Positions 7,758 to 15,710 of a DNA stretch of 59,236 nucleotides are shown here, one piece after another. The position numbers and the translations under genes were made by a program. Origin of the DNA: an uncultured Hyphomicrobiales bacterium (GTDB taxonomy: Bacteria > Pseudomonadota > Alphaproteobacteria > Rhizobiales > Beijerinckiaceae); contig CAINNX010000160.1 of the NCBI GenBank assembly GCA_903851305.1, positions 1 through 59,236 on the forward strand, in the 5' to 3' direction. The notes beneath the pieces are model-generated. The model did no database searches. It saw nothing but the letters and a program-made list of their open reading frames with translations, and was not told the origin of the DNA. Position 1 is the first letter of the stretch; every line of letters begins with the position of its first letter.

Positions 7758-8981
7758 TCAGCCTAGCGCGTCACGCTTGTACAATTGCGGGAAGAAGCGG
7801 GCGCAGGCGATGGCCACGAGAATGGTGCCCACACCGCCCGCCACCACTGCAGGCACTGGCCCAACCAGGGCTGCCAGCGTTCCGGATTCAAACTCGCCCA
7901 ATTCATTCGACCCGCCGATGAACAGCATGTTGACCGCTGACACACGCCCGCGCATTTCATCCGGTGTTTCAATCTGGATGAGCGTCGAGCGGATGAAGAC
8001 GCTGATCATGTCAGAGGCACCCAGCACAAACAGAAAGCCGAGCGCGACATAAAAATTGGTCGACAGACCAAAACCAATAGTCGCCAAGCCAAACAGCGCC
8101 ACAACCTGAATCAACCGCAAACCTGCTTGGCGCTGCAGCGGATAATGCGCCAGCATGATCGACATGATGAAAGCACCAACCGCAGGTGCTGAGCGCAAAA
8201 AGCCGAGCCCAAATGGATCGACCAGAAAAATATCGGCCGCATAAATGGGCAAAAGCGCAGTAGCACCACCCAGCAAAACAGCAAACAAATCGAGCGTGAT
8301 GGCTCCCAAAATAATCGGCTTTGAGAAAATAAAGCGCAGGCCCGCCGTCATATATTGAAATGTCAGCTTGTCAGGGCGATTCGTGATCGGACGCGGTGTC
8401 ATCATAAAATAGGACACGAAACTCACACCAAAGCAGAGTGCCGTCACACCAAAGACAACATCTGGCCCCAGCGCATAGAGCAACCCGCCGATGGCGGGGC
8501 CTGCAATGGTCGCTGTCTGGTAGGCTGAAGAGCTGAGCGCAATCGCATTGCTCAACGTGTCATTGGGCACGAGGCTTGGAATGATCGCCCCGCTTGCAGC
8601 ACCCGAGAAAGCGCGCGCCACACCAAAGACAACAATCAGCATATAGAGAAATGGCACACTCACCGTCTCAGTCGCTGCCGCAATGAACAGCGCCACTGCT
8701 GCCGCGGTTGAAAGGAATGTGCACAGCGCCATGATTTTCTTGCGCGGGAACATATCCGCCACCTGTCCGGCAGGAAGCGCCAGCAGAAAATTTGGCAAGA
8801 AAATGCACAGGCCCACAAGACCCAGCGCAAAAGCGCTGCCCGTCAGCGAATAGACAAGCCAGCCAATCGCGACATCGACCATTTGCACAGCCAGCGCATT
8901 GAACGTGCGCCCGATATAAAAGGCTGTAAAATCACGGTAACGAAAGGCCGCAAAGCCGCCTGAATTAGCCAAGGTAAACAC
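7758..8981 (-). CDS. MFS transporter, EntS-like exporter
   Basis: A 407-residue protein with about 12 hydrophobic segments. It begins with FRYRDFTAFYIGRTFNALAVQM and has the loop motif GQVADMFPRKKIM typical of the major facilitator superfamily after helix 2. The overall pattern resembles the EntS/MFS_3 group of exporters for siderophores and other small molecules. The start used is GTG at 8981, and no strong ribosome site is seen. It is followed, 72 bases upstream on the same strand, by a LysR gene that may control it. The cargo is not predictable. Confidence 0.82.
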   Translation of the reverse strand: MFTLANSGGFAAFRYRDFTAFYIGRTFNALAVQMVDVAIGWLVYSLTGSAFALGLVGLCIFLPNFLLALPAGQVADMFPRKKIMALCTFLSTAAAVALFIAAATETVSVPFLYMLIVVFGVARAFSGAASGAIIPSLVPNDTLSNAIALSSSAYQTATIAGPAIGGLLYALGPDVVFGVTALCFGVSFVSYFMMTPRPITNRPDKLTFQYMTAGLRFIFSKPIILGAITLDLFAVLLGGATALLPIYAADIFLVDPFGLGFLRSAPAVGAFIMSIMLAHYPLQRQAGLRLIQVVALFGLATIGFGLSTNFYVALGFLFVLGASDMISVFIRSTLIQIETPDEMRGRVSAVNMLFIGGSNELGEFESGTLAALVGPVPAVVAGGVGTILVAIACARFFPQLYKRDALG

Positions 8982-9053
8982 CTGATCTCGTGCGGCGCAT
9001 GCGCCTGATAAATTGCAACTTCTCTATGCAAGGGGATTCTGTCAAATCAGGGC

Positions 9054-9989
9054 TCAGGTCAAGGCACGGCCATAGGTGCCGAGCGCCTGTAAAATGCGAC
9101 CCTCCAAGGTTTTCATAAACCGCATAATATCACCATCAGGTGCATGGGCCTGGCGGCCTGCTGGCAGCACGGCATAAAGCGTGCGCGTCAGTGCAGGCCG
9201 ATCAATTTTTCGCCCCACCAATTTGCCCGCACGCAATTCTTCTGCTGCAAGGGAATAAGGCATGATGCTCGCACCAACCCCGCGTGCGATCAGCGATTTC
9301 ATCGAATTGATCGAATGGACTTCGAAAGCCACGCGCAATTTCAGTGAGAGCCTTTGCGCTTCCGCCTCCACAATGGAGCGGATGAGACCGCGCTCACCAC
9401 CAATCACAAGCTCGGCTTCCAATGCCTCAGCCAGCGAAATCGTCGGCGCATTGGGCGCATTCTCAGGCGCTGTCACAAAAACAAAATCTTCTTCCAGGAT
9501 GGCTTGGCGCTCAAAGCCAGTGCGTGCGCCAATATTATAGGCAAGGATCACGTCGAGCTGGTTACGCTCCAGCCCTTCGGCCAGAACATTGGAGCGCTCT
9601 TCCGACAGCGAGAGAAAGACACCGGGCATTTCGCGCCGCGCTTCCAGCAAGACGTCCGCACCTATCAGCAGCATGATAGAGGGCGACAGACCCAGCACGA
9701 TGGACTCTTTTTTGGCAGAGCCCAGCGACTGGACCTCACTGCGCATGTCCTCGACATCGCGCAAAATCTTCTTGGTACGCTCATAGAGCAAGCGCCCGGC
9801 ATCGGTGGGCGACACGCCGCGCGAATGGCGCAGAATCAGTGCCACATTGAGCTCTTTCTCAAGCTGGCGAATTTGTGCACCCAACGCTGGTTGAGCGAGA
9901 TGCAATTGCTCGGCAGCCGCGGTCATATTGCCTGCTTCAATCACACGCTGAAAATAGGTGAGCTGCCGAAGATTGATCGTCGCCTCCAT
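9054..9989 (-). CDS. LysR-family transcriptional regulator, Nac/CynR-like
   Basis: A 311-residue regulator. The N-terminal winged helix-turn-helix is clear (LRQLTYFQRVIEAGNMTAAAE, then LAQPALGAQIRQLEKEL) and the C-terminal two-lobed effector domain starts near residue 95. The N terminus resembles the Nac/CynR branch of the family. It is encoded just upstream of the MFS gene on the same strand. Its own upstream side is closed off by the terminator of the amidohydrolase cassette, so its promoter must lie in the short gap around 9990-10032. The effector is unknown. Confidence 0.85.
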   Translation of the reverse strand: MEATINLRQLTYFQRVIEAGNMTAAAEQLHLAQPALGAQIRQLEKELNVALILRHSRGVSPTDAGRLLYERTKKILRDVEDMRSEVQSLGSAKKESIVLGLSPSIMLLIGADVLLEARREMPGVFLSLSEERSNVLAEGLERNQLDVILAYNIGARTGFERQAILEEDFVFVTAPENAPNAPTISLAEALEAELVIGGERGLIRSIVEAEAQRLSLKLRVAFEVHSINSMKSLIARGVGASIMPYSLAAEELRAGKLVGRKIDRPALTRTLYAVLPAGRQAHAPDGDIMRFMKTLEGRILQALGTYGRALT

Positions 9990-10029
9990 CGATGGAACAA
10001 AGTGATCTTATACGAAAAGGCGCCAAACG

Positions 10030-10056
10030 AGAAAAGGCGGCCCGAAGGCCGCCTTT
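10030..10056 (-). terminator. Rho-independent terminator after the amidohydrolase cassette
   Basis: The 10-bp perfect stem AAAGGCGGCC / GGCCGCCTTT with a four-base loop is followed on the minus strand by TTTTC. It ends the minus-strand transcription unit that begins at the Rieske gene. Confidence 0.85.
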
Positions 10057-10135
10057 GAACAGTCTACAGCCGTTGACCGGCTTTTCTTCTTTCTTGTGCT
10101 GCACCCATTCGGGCTCCAGCCACACCGCTCCCCGT

Positions 10136-11374
10136 TTAGCCTGCGGTGTAATTGCCGTATTTGATGAGATTGGCCTTCTGGGCTTCGTTGCGCGGTTCCA
10201 GCTTGAACGTGCGCGCAGCATTGCCGCCCAGAATATTGTGCTTGGCCTTTTCCGACAGGAAGGGCAGATCATAGATCGTGCTCGGCAAGTCGAAATCCCA
10301 ATGCGGATAGTCAGACGCATACATGAGCTGCGTTTCAGCATTCATCATGCGGAACGTTGTTTCCAACGCTTCCATGTCCTGTATTTCCATGGGCTGCGTT
10401 GAATAGAACATGTCACGCATATAATCCGACGGCTTCTTCTTCAGAAGCGGGGCTTCCGATGGGCGCATCATATATTCGTGGTCAAGGCGCTGCATCAGGA
10501 ACGGGATCCATGCGAGACCCGATTCGATCCAGATCACGGGCAGCTTGGGGAAGCGTTCGCCCATGCCGTTGATGACCCAGTTCGTGCAATGCAGGATGTT
10601 GTAGAACGAGAAGCCAAGCGCATGCACCGAGATGAAGCGGTTCAAGCCCTTGAACACAGGCTCACCCCAGTTGGGGCCGGAATGGAAGGCCAGCGACAGG
10701 CCGCGCTCTTCAATCGCGCGATAGACTTTCATCAGCGCATTGTCGTGAACGGGAAGCGTGCGCACAGTCGTCACCATGAAGCCGGTGACGCCCTTGCGGC
10801 CGCCGAAGGTTTCGACCTGACGCAATGAGGCTTCCGGATCTGACAGAGGCAGAGCAAGCTGCGTGTAGAAGCGGCCATGATTTTCCGGCAGCACAACTTC
10901 GGTGAGCCAACGGTTGTAGGCCCAGCAAAGTTCGACTTCCATTTCCTTCTGCGGATGCAGGCCGACATTCAGCATGCCTGTGGGGAAGAGGCAGGAATAA
11001 TCGACACCCATGGCGTCCATCCAGCGCTCGCCGAGCTGCACGTCGCGCAGCTTGCCGGGTTCTGTCTTTTCCGTCATGCGCAGCGGATAGCGTGTGACGC
11101 GCCCGCCCATGTCCTGATAGCCAACCTGGGCTGGCACGATCGAGTGTCGGCCCTTGGCGCGACCCGACATGGTGAGCTGACGCAACACGTCATTTTCCAT
11201 GAAGGGGAGAATTTCATTGAAATTCTCGTTCTCATAATGATGCGCATCGCAATCGACGATGAGCATGTCTTCATACTTGCGATCACGCGCCTGTTCAGCG
11301 GCGTGCGCCAGCAGCTTCGATGTATTGAGTTCTTCGACGGTGACGCGGCGTCCGCGGTCAGCAATCAGATCCAT
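10136..11374 (-). CDS. amidohydrolase_2-family metal-dependent hydrolase
   Basis: A 412-residue TIM-barrel hydrolase of the ACMSD/amidohydrolase_2 group. DCDAHHYE (near residue 41) supplies the first metal ligands, HSGPNWGE lies mid-protein, and SDYPHWDFD holds the late catalytic aspartate. GGGAGGAA precedes the ATG. The gene is the last of three on the minus strand, after a Rieske ferredoxin and a 104-residue unknown protein, and is closed by a strong terminator. Relatives decarboxylate or hydrolyse aromatic and carboxylic substrates. Linkage to a Rieske protein hints at an oxidative pathway, but the substrate is unknown. Confidence 0.85.
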   Translation of the reverse strand: MDLIADRGRRVTVEELNTSKLLAHAAEQARDRKYEDMLIVDCDAHHYENENFNEILPFMENDVLRQLTMSGRAKGRHSIVPAQVGYQDMGGRVTRYPLRMTEKTEPGKLRDVQLGERWMDAMGVDYSCLFPTGMLNVGLHPQKEMEVELCWAYNRWLTEVVLPENHGRFYTQLALPLSDPEASLRQVETFGGRKGVTGFMVTTVRTLPVHDNALMKVYRAIEERGLSLAFHSGPNWGEPVFKGLNRFISVHALGFSFYNILHCTNWVINGMGERFPKLPVIWIESGLAWIPFLMQRLDHEYMMRPSEAPLLKKKPSDYMRDMFYSTQPMEIQDMEALETTFRMMNAETQLMYASDYPHWDFDLPSTIYDLPFLSEKAKHNILGGNAARTFKLEPRNEAQKANLIKYGNYTAG

Positions 11375-11406
11375 ATGTTCCTCCCATTATCTGCAGCAGT
11401 CGCGGC

Positions 11407-11715
11407 TCAACGGCCGGTCCAGCTCTGCCACATGCCGAGTTCGAATACTTGCAAGTCTGCGGCCTTCAACATGGCGCCGCAAATGGTCAACACGTCTGTG
11501 CCAGACACCACTGCCGGACCGGGAAGAACCGGATAAGGCTCTCCCGCTTCCACTTTCGCGCCATAGGCTTTCACCAAGGCGCCCAGCAATGCATGCATGG
11601 CTTCAGGCGACACCACATCGAGCTTGCCATTGATCGTGGCAAGATCGATTTCGCGTGCCAGTGTAATGGCGCGCTCGGAAATCACTTTGTCAGTCGTGCT
11701 CTCAAGCGACGACAT
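11407..11715 (-). CDS. conserved-looking small protein of the amidohydrolase/Rieske cassette
   Basis: A 102-residue soluble protein without recognisable motifs beyond a helical N-terminal half and a conserved-looking segment PGPAVVSGTDVLTICGAML. GGGAG lies 9 bases before the ATG at 11715; another ATG six bases upstream is too close to that site. The start overlaps the end of the Rieske gene by 14 bases, so the two are translationally coupled, and the amidohydrolase follows 33 bases after its stop. I do not recognise the family. The tight packing suggests it works with its neighbours, perhaps as a subunit. Confidence 0.7.
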   Translation of the reverse strand: MSSLESTTDKVISERAITLAREIDLATINGKLDVVSPEAMHALLGALVKAYGAKVEAGEPYPVLPGPAVVSGTDVLTICGAMLKAADLQVFELGMWQSWTGR

Positions 11716-12067
11716 AGACATCGTCTCCCTTGGTGACGACCTGATAGTTCTTGAGCTTCAACTTGCGGTCGGAGATGCACTCACCCGACTTCATGTCATA
11801 TTCGTAGCCATGCCACGGGCAGACGAAGTTCATGTCTTTTTCGGAGAAGTAGAGTCCCATCGACGTCTTGTCTTCGCGCAGATGCTCTTCGACCTTCGCA
11901 ATGGTCAGGCCTTCACAAGCCGGCCCGCCCTGATGCAGGCAATAATTGCTATAGGCGTAGAAGTTACCCTCGTGGCGGAAAACACCGACTTCGGTATCGC
12001 CAACTTTCACGATCTGGCGGGTGCCGTCCGCGAATTCGGACACGCGTCCAACGAATTGTTCGGCCAT
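11702..12067 (-). CDS. Rieske [2Fe-2S] ferredoxin-like protein
   Basis: A 121-residue soluble Rieske protein. The cluster ligands are C-x-H (YCLHQGG) and C-x2-H (CPWHGYEYD), separated by 37 residues, longer than the roughly 15-17 usual in simple Rieske ferredoxins. The insert carries a second cysteine (PACEG). The ATG at 12067 was chosen for its GGGAGGG ribosome site; a long upstream extension of the frame is not supported. It is the first gene of the amidohydrolase cassette. Such proteins feed electrons to oxygenases, but no oxygenase subunit is adjacent, so its partner is encoded elsewhere or it plays another role. Confidence 0.85.
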   Translation of the reverse strand: MAEQFVGRVSEFADGTRQIVKVGDTEVGVFRHEGNFYAYSNYCLHQGGPACEGLTIAKVEEHLREDKTSMGLYFSEKDMNFVCPWHGYEYDMKSGECISDRKLKLKNYQVVTKGDDVYVVA

Positions 12068-12212
12068 CGTCTTAAAACCCTCCCTGACTTGCGCCTTTTG
12101 GCCTCTTGTGAACCAGCCGATCAAAAGATCGACCAGCAGCCGAGCCATGGCTGCACTATGGGATGATTTAAGGGGGTGACTCGCCTTTTGTCCAAGATAT
12201 TTCTTTGAGGAG

Positions 12213-12235
12213 AGACCAAATATTTTCTTTGGTCT
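12213..12235. promoter_or_regulatory. perfect palindrome upstream of the Rieske gene
   Basis: AGACCAAA and TTTGGTCT form an 8-bp inverted repeat around a 7-base AT-rich centre. It lies between the stop of the RidA/formamidase gene and the Rieske start. It may be an operator for the Rieske cassette or a weak hairpin ending the upstream unit. Confidence 0.4.
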
Positions 12236-12237
12236 AG

Positions 12238-13359
12238 TCAGGTGGTGGCCGTCAGCAACGCCAGATCGAGCAAGGCGCTGGGCCGGCGCAATTCTTCTAA
12301 CAGGTTGAAATGATGGCACTTATCGAGATGAAGTGGGGTCTGGGCACCCCAGGCCACGGCCATTTCAGCCGATTGGCGTTTGAATTCATCGGTCTCAAGC
12401 GCACCCAGAACCAGCCCCACACGGGTTTTGGGCTGTGGGCAAAAGAGCGGCGAGAGGGCACGCGCCTCATCGCGGTCGCTCAGGCCGATCATGCGGCCCA
12501 TCGGCAGATGGAAGAGTGGATCAAGGTCAAACACACCCGACAGCAGCAGGACCGAGGCGATGTCTGGCCCGTGCGGATCAGCGGCGGCCATGGCCGCCAG
12601 ATGTGCACCCGCACTATGGCCAGCCAGATGGAGGCGCGCAGGGTCAAAACCAAGCGCTGCTGATTGCCCGACCAGAAATTGCAAGGCATGACGCAGGCTC
12701 AGCACGATCTCAGCGAGCGGTGTTTCTGGACACAAGGGATAATCCAGCACGGCAACCGCAAACCCTTGCGCGCGCATGCCCTCTGCAAACTGGCCATGCT
12801 GATCTTTCGTGCAGGCCTGCCAATAGCCACCATGCAGAAACACCCACAGTGGCGCATCAGCGCGCGCCGCTGGATAAAAATCCAGCATCTCATCACGGCC
12901 ACGCCCGTAATACAGATCAAGCGCGCCAGCGTTTTGCCGCGCGACAGCGCCATCGGCATTCCATTCTGCAAACACGCTTTGCATATCGGGCACTTGCAAA
13001 CGCGGCGCATAGGCGCGCGCAAGCTCGCCCATGGTCATGCCCCGCCAGATGGGCGCAGCATCACGGGGCGGCGCAATGGCAGCATCAGCCTCCACTGCAA
13101 ATGCGCCTTGCCCAAAAAAGATGGGGCGGCGCAAACCGCCGAAAACTTCGCGCCAGGCGAGATCGATCTCGCGGCGTGAAAGATGAAACGCCTGCGGCTC
13201 TGGCGCGTGAATGCGCAGCCGCAACATATCAGCAGGTGCTGCACCCTGTTTGGCAAGGTCTGCAGCCACAAGTGACAAAGCCTCTCGCAATGCGTGATCT
13301 GGCGCCTGTTGCGCAGATGTGCCACGCACCGTGATGAAACGCATTTCAGAATGCGACAT
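12238..13359 (-). CDS. RidA-like domain fused to arylformamidase-type alpha/beta hydrolase
   Basis: A 373-residue two-part protein. Residues ~8-97 resemble RidA/YjgF (a helix ALREALSLVAADLAKQGA, then LRLRIH, then RRPIFFGQGAFAVEADAAIA, apparently keeping the Arg and Glu of the imine site). Residues ~110-373 form an alpha/beta hydrolase like kynurenine formamidase: oxyanion motif HGGYW at 176-180, nucleophile Ser249 in GHSAG, and a late His349/350. The start at 13359 follows AGAGGTG and overlaps livF by 14 bases, making it the last gene of the liv operon. An imine/enamine deaminase joined to a formamidase suggests amide or formamide catabolism of the imported compound. This is inference. Confidence 0.75.
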   Translation of the reverse strand: MSHSEMRFITVRGTSAQQAPDHALREALSLVAADLAKQGAAPADMLRLRIHAPEPQAFHLSRREIDLAWREVFGGLRRPIFFGQGAFAVEADAAIAPPRDAAPIWRGMTMGELARAYAPRLQVPDMQSVFAEWNADGAVARQNAGALDLYYGRGRDEMLDFYPAARADAPLWVFLHGGYWQACTKDQHGQFAEGMRAQGFAVAVLDYPLCPETPLAEIVLSLRHALQFLVGQSAALGFDPARLHLAGHSAGAHLAAMAAADPHGPDIASVLLLSGVFDLDPLFHLPMGRMIGLSDRDEARALSPLFCPQPKTRVGLVLGALETDEFKRQSAEMAVAWGAQTPLHLDKCHHFNLLEELRRPSALLDLALLTATT

Positions 13360-14050
13360 GGCGATGCACCTCTGCTCTGTCTCGTGCGAGATCAGCACTT
13401 GTGCCCGACCAGATGGTGCGGCCCTTCTCAATCACAAAATGCCGATCGGCAAGGCGCTCGAGCACATGGATGTTTTTGTCGACGATCAAAATGGATTGTC
13501 CCGCCTGTTTGAGCGTCTCAAGGCAGCGCCAGATTTCGGCGCGGATCACGGGCGCAAGCCCTTCTGTTGCTTCATCCAGAATGAGCAGATCAGGATTGGT
13601 CATCAGTGCGCGGCCAATGGCGAGCATTTGCTGTTCGCCGCCTGACAGCGTGGACCCATTCTGGTCTTGGCGCTCATCAAGACGCGGAAACAGCGCGAAG
13701 ATGCGCGCCAACGTCCACGGATTATCAGCCGAGCGGCGATTGGCAGCCGTGGCGACAAGATTTTCGAGCACAGAGAGAGAGGTGAAAATCTGTCGCCCCT
13801 CTGGCACAAGACCAATGCCCATACGCGCCACGCGATCAGCGGGAAGCCCGTCAATATCTTCACCCTTGAAGGTAATGTGACCAGCGAGCGGGCGCATCAA
13901 TCCCATAATCGTGCGTATGGTGGTCGTCTTGCCCATGCCATTGCGGCCGAGCAGCGTCACAACCTCGCCTGCCCCGATATCAAGCGCGATATCAAAGAGC
14001 ACCTGGCTTGGCCCATAAGCGGCGGCGACGGAGCGAAGCGACAGCATCAA
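13346..14050 (-). CDS. livF: branched-chain amino acid ABC transporter ATP-binding protein
   Basis: A 234-residue ATPase with Walker A (GRNGMGKTT), the signature LSGGEQQMLAIGRAL and Walker B (LLILDEATEG). Its size and the LVPEGRQIF segment identify it as LivF of the hydrophobic amino acid uptake family. It overlaps livG upstream (ATGA-type junction) and the RidA/formamidase gene downstream. With LivG it drives the LivHM permease. The family transports amino acids but also amides, urea and aromatic acids; the linked hydrolase points away from plain leucine uptake. Confidence 0.92.
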   Translation of the reverse strand: MMLSLRSVAAAYGPSQVLFDIALDIGAGEVVTLLGRNGMGKTTTIRTIMGLMRPLAGHITFKGEDIDGLPADRVARMGIGLVPEGRQIFTSLSVLENLVATAANRRSADNPWTLARIFALFPRLDERQDQNGSTLSGGEQQMLAIGRALMTNPDLLILDEATEGLAPVIRAEIWRCLETLKQAGQSILIVDKNIHVLERLADRHFVIEKGRTIWSGTSADLARDRAEVHRHVAF

Positions 14051-14754
14051 TCCTCCCCCGTTCCCAAATAAGCCTCGCGCACGCGCGGATCATTTTGAAT
14101 CTCATCCGGCGCGCCACTCGCGATGATCGCGCCATAGACCAGCACGGAAATGCGATCGGCCAGAGCAAAGACAGCTTTCATGTCATGCTCAACCAGCAGC
14201 ATGGCCATGTCACCGCGCAGACCTTGCAGAATGGCAATCATCTGCGCGCTTTCAACAGGCCCCAGACCCGCCATAGGCTCATCAAGCAACAACATGCGCG
14301 GCGCGCTCGCCAGCGCAATAGCAAGCTCCAATTGCTTGCGCTCGCCGTGCGACAAATCGCTGACACGCACATCGGCCCGCGCCGCCATATTGGCGCGCGC
14401 CAAATGTTGCTCGGCCTCATCAGCTGAAGCGCCCCGCGCATAGAGCGCTGCAACCACATTGTCGCGCGCCGTGTAATCAGCCAGCACTTGCGGCACCTGA
14501 AACGTGCGCGCCAAGCCGCGCCGCACGCGCTGGGCCTGCGATAGCTTGCCCATATCGACGCCATCCAGACGGATACTGCCGCTCTCAGGTGTGATCTCAC
14601 CCATGATCTGAGAGATCAACGTCGTCTTGCCTGCGCCATTGGGACCGATCAGTGCATGCACTTCGCCAGCCCGCAGATCGAGGCAGACATGATCGGTGAC
14701 GCGCAAGCCGCCGAAGTTTTTCGTGAGATCATCGATGACCAGCAGAGCGCTCAT
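14047..14754 (-). CDS. livG: branched-chain amino acid ABC transporter ATP-binding protein
   Basis: A 235-residue ATPase starting MSALLVIDDLTKNFGGLRV. It has Walker A GPNGAGKTT, signature LSHGERKQLELAIALA and Walker B MLLLDEPMAGL, the pattern of LivG. I used the ATG at 14754, which overlaps the livM stop as ATGA; 28 extra residues further upstream would run into livM and are not supported. It is shorter than typical LivG (about 250) but complete in motifs. It acts with LivF at the cytoplasmic face of the permease. Confidence 0.92.
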   Translation of the reverse strand: MSALLVIDDLTKNFGGLRVTDHVCLDLRAGEVHALIGPNGAGKTTLISQIMGEITPESGSIRLDGVDMGKLSQAQRVRRGLARTFQVPQVLADYTARDNVVAALYARGASADEAEQHLARANMAARADVRVSDLSHGERKQLELAIALASAPRMLLLDEPMAGLGPVESAQMIAILQGLRGDMAMLLVEHDMKAVFALADRISVLVYGAIIASGAPDEIQNDPRVREAYLGTGED

Positions 14755-15710
14755 GATTTGCGCCCGCCAATGCGGGCCAAGCCGCCTTTGAATGCCAGCA
14801 CCATCAGCACCAGCAGCGGTCCCAAAATCGCCTGCCAATGTTCAGTCCAGGTGTTGAGCGTGGCCTCGAGACCCATCAATGCAAAGGCACCCAGCACCGG
14901 CCCGACGATCGTGCCGGAGCCACCCAGCACACACATGATGAGCAACTCGCCCGATGTCGTCCAATGCATGAGATCAAGCGACACAAAGCGCCCGAGATTA
15001 GCCATCAGCGCGCCCGCAAGACCCGCCCCCATGCCAGAGATGATGAAAGCAATCCATTTCACGCGGAATGTATTCACACCCACCGCCTGCATGCGCCGCT
15101 CATTCTGGCGAATACCACCAAGCAAAAGCCCAAAGCGCGAATGCAACACACGCGCGCAGATGGCGAGCCAGACCAGCAAAAAGCCTAGCGTCACATAAAA
15201 GAAGGTCGCATCATCGCGCATGTTCAGATCAAACAAGCCATTGCGGCGGCGCATCGTTAAGCCGTCATCCCCGCCATAGGCTTTCAGCGCGAGGAAAAGG
15301 AAGAAGATCATCTGCGCAAAGGCCAGTGTGATCATGATGAATTGAATACCGCTGGTGCGCAGAGCCAGCGCGCCAATGATGGCTGCAGCACATCCACTGA
15401 CCAGCATGGCCACCAGCACATTGACGAGAAGCTGATCGCTGCCTGGCAGAAGCCCGAGGAACGGCAGTCCTGAAATGGCATGCGTGGTTGAAATGCCAAT
15501 CGCATAAGCGCCAATGCCATAAAAGGCTGCATGGCCTAGACTGACGAGCCCGCCAAAACCTAGCGCAATGTTGAGCGCGCTGGCTGCCAATCCCAAAATC
15601 ATCATGCGCGTGAACAAACTGATCAGCGCTGGCGCGCCCATTTTCTCTGCGATGAACGGCCACGCTAGCAAAAGCGCAAGACCGATTGCGGATGCGATGA
15701 GTTTACGCAT
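14751..15710 (-). CDS. livM: branched-chain amino acid ABC transporter permease
   Basis: A 319-residue membrane protein with a signal-anchor-like N terminus and about nine further hydrophobic segments. The conserved GLVSLGHAAFYGIGAY near residue 55 and the late GSGTIVGPVLGA loop, which contacts the ATPases, identify LivM. It overlaps livH by 8 bases at its start and livG by 4 at its end, so the operon is translationally coupled throughout. Confidence 0.92.
   Translation of the reverse strand: MRKLIASAIGLALLLAWPFIAEKMGAPALISLFTRMMILGLAASALNIALGFGGLVSLGHAAFYGIGAYAIGISTTHAISGLPFLGLLPGSDQLLVNVLVAMLVSGCAAAIIGALALRTSGIQFIMITLAFAQMIFFLFLALKAYGGDDGLTMRRRNGLFDLNMRDDATFFYVTLGFLLVWLAICARVLHSRFGLLLGGIRQNERRMQAVGVNTFRVKWIAFIISGMGAGLAGALMANLGRFVSLDLMHWTTSGELLIMCVLGGSGTIVGPVLGAFALMGLEATLNTWTEHWQAILGPLLVLMVLAFKGGLARIGGRKS

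Noticed and set aside
8982-9053. promoter call for the MFS gene
   Set aside because: Only 72 bases without a recognisable -35/-10 pair; the gene may be read from the LysR promoter.
12435-13334. 299-codon plus-strand ORF opposite the RidA/formamidase gene
   Set aside because: The hydrolase motifs on the minus strand are clear; this frame has none and is Ala/Arg/His-rich.
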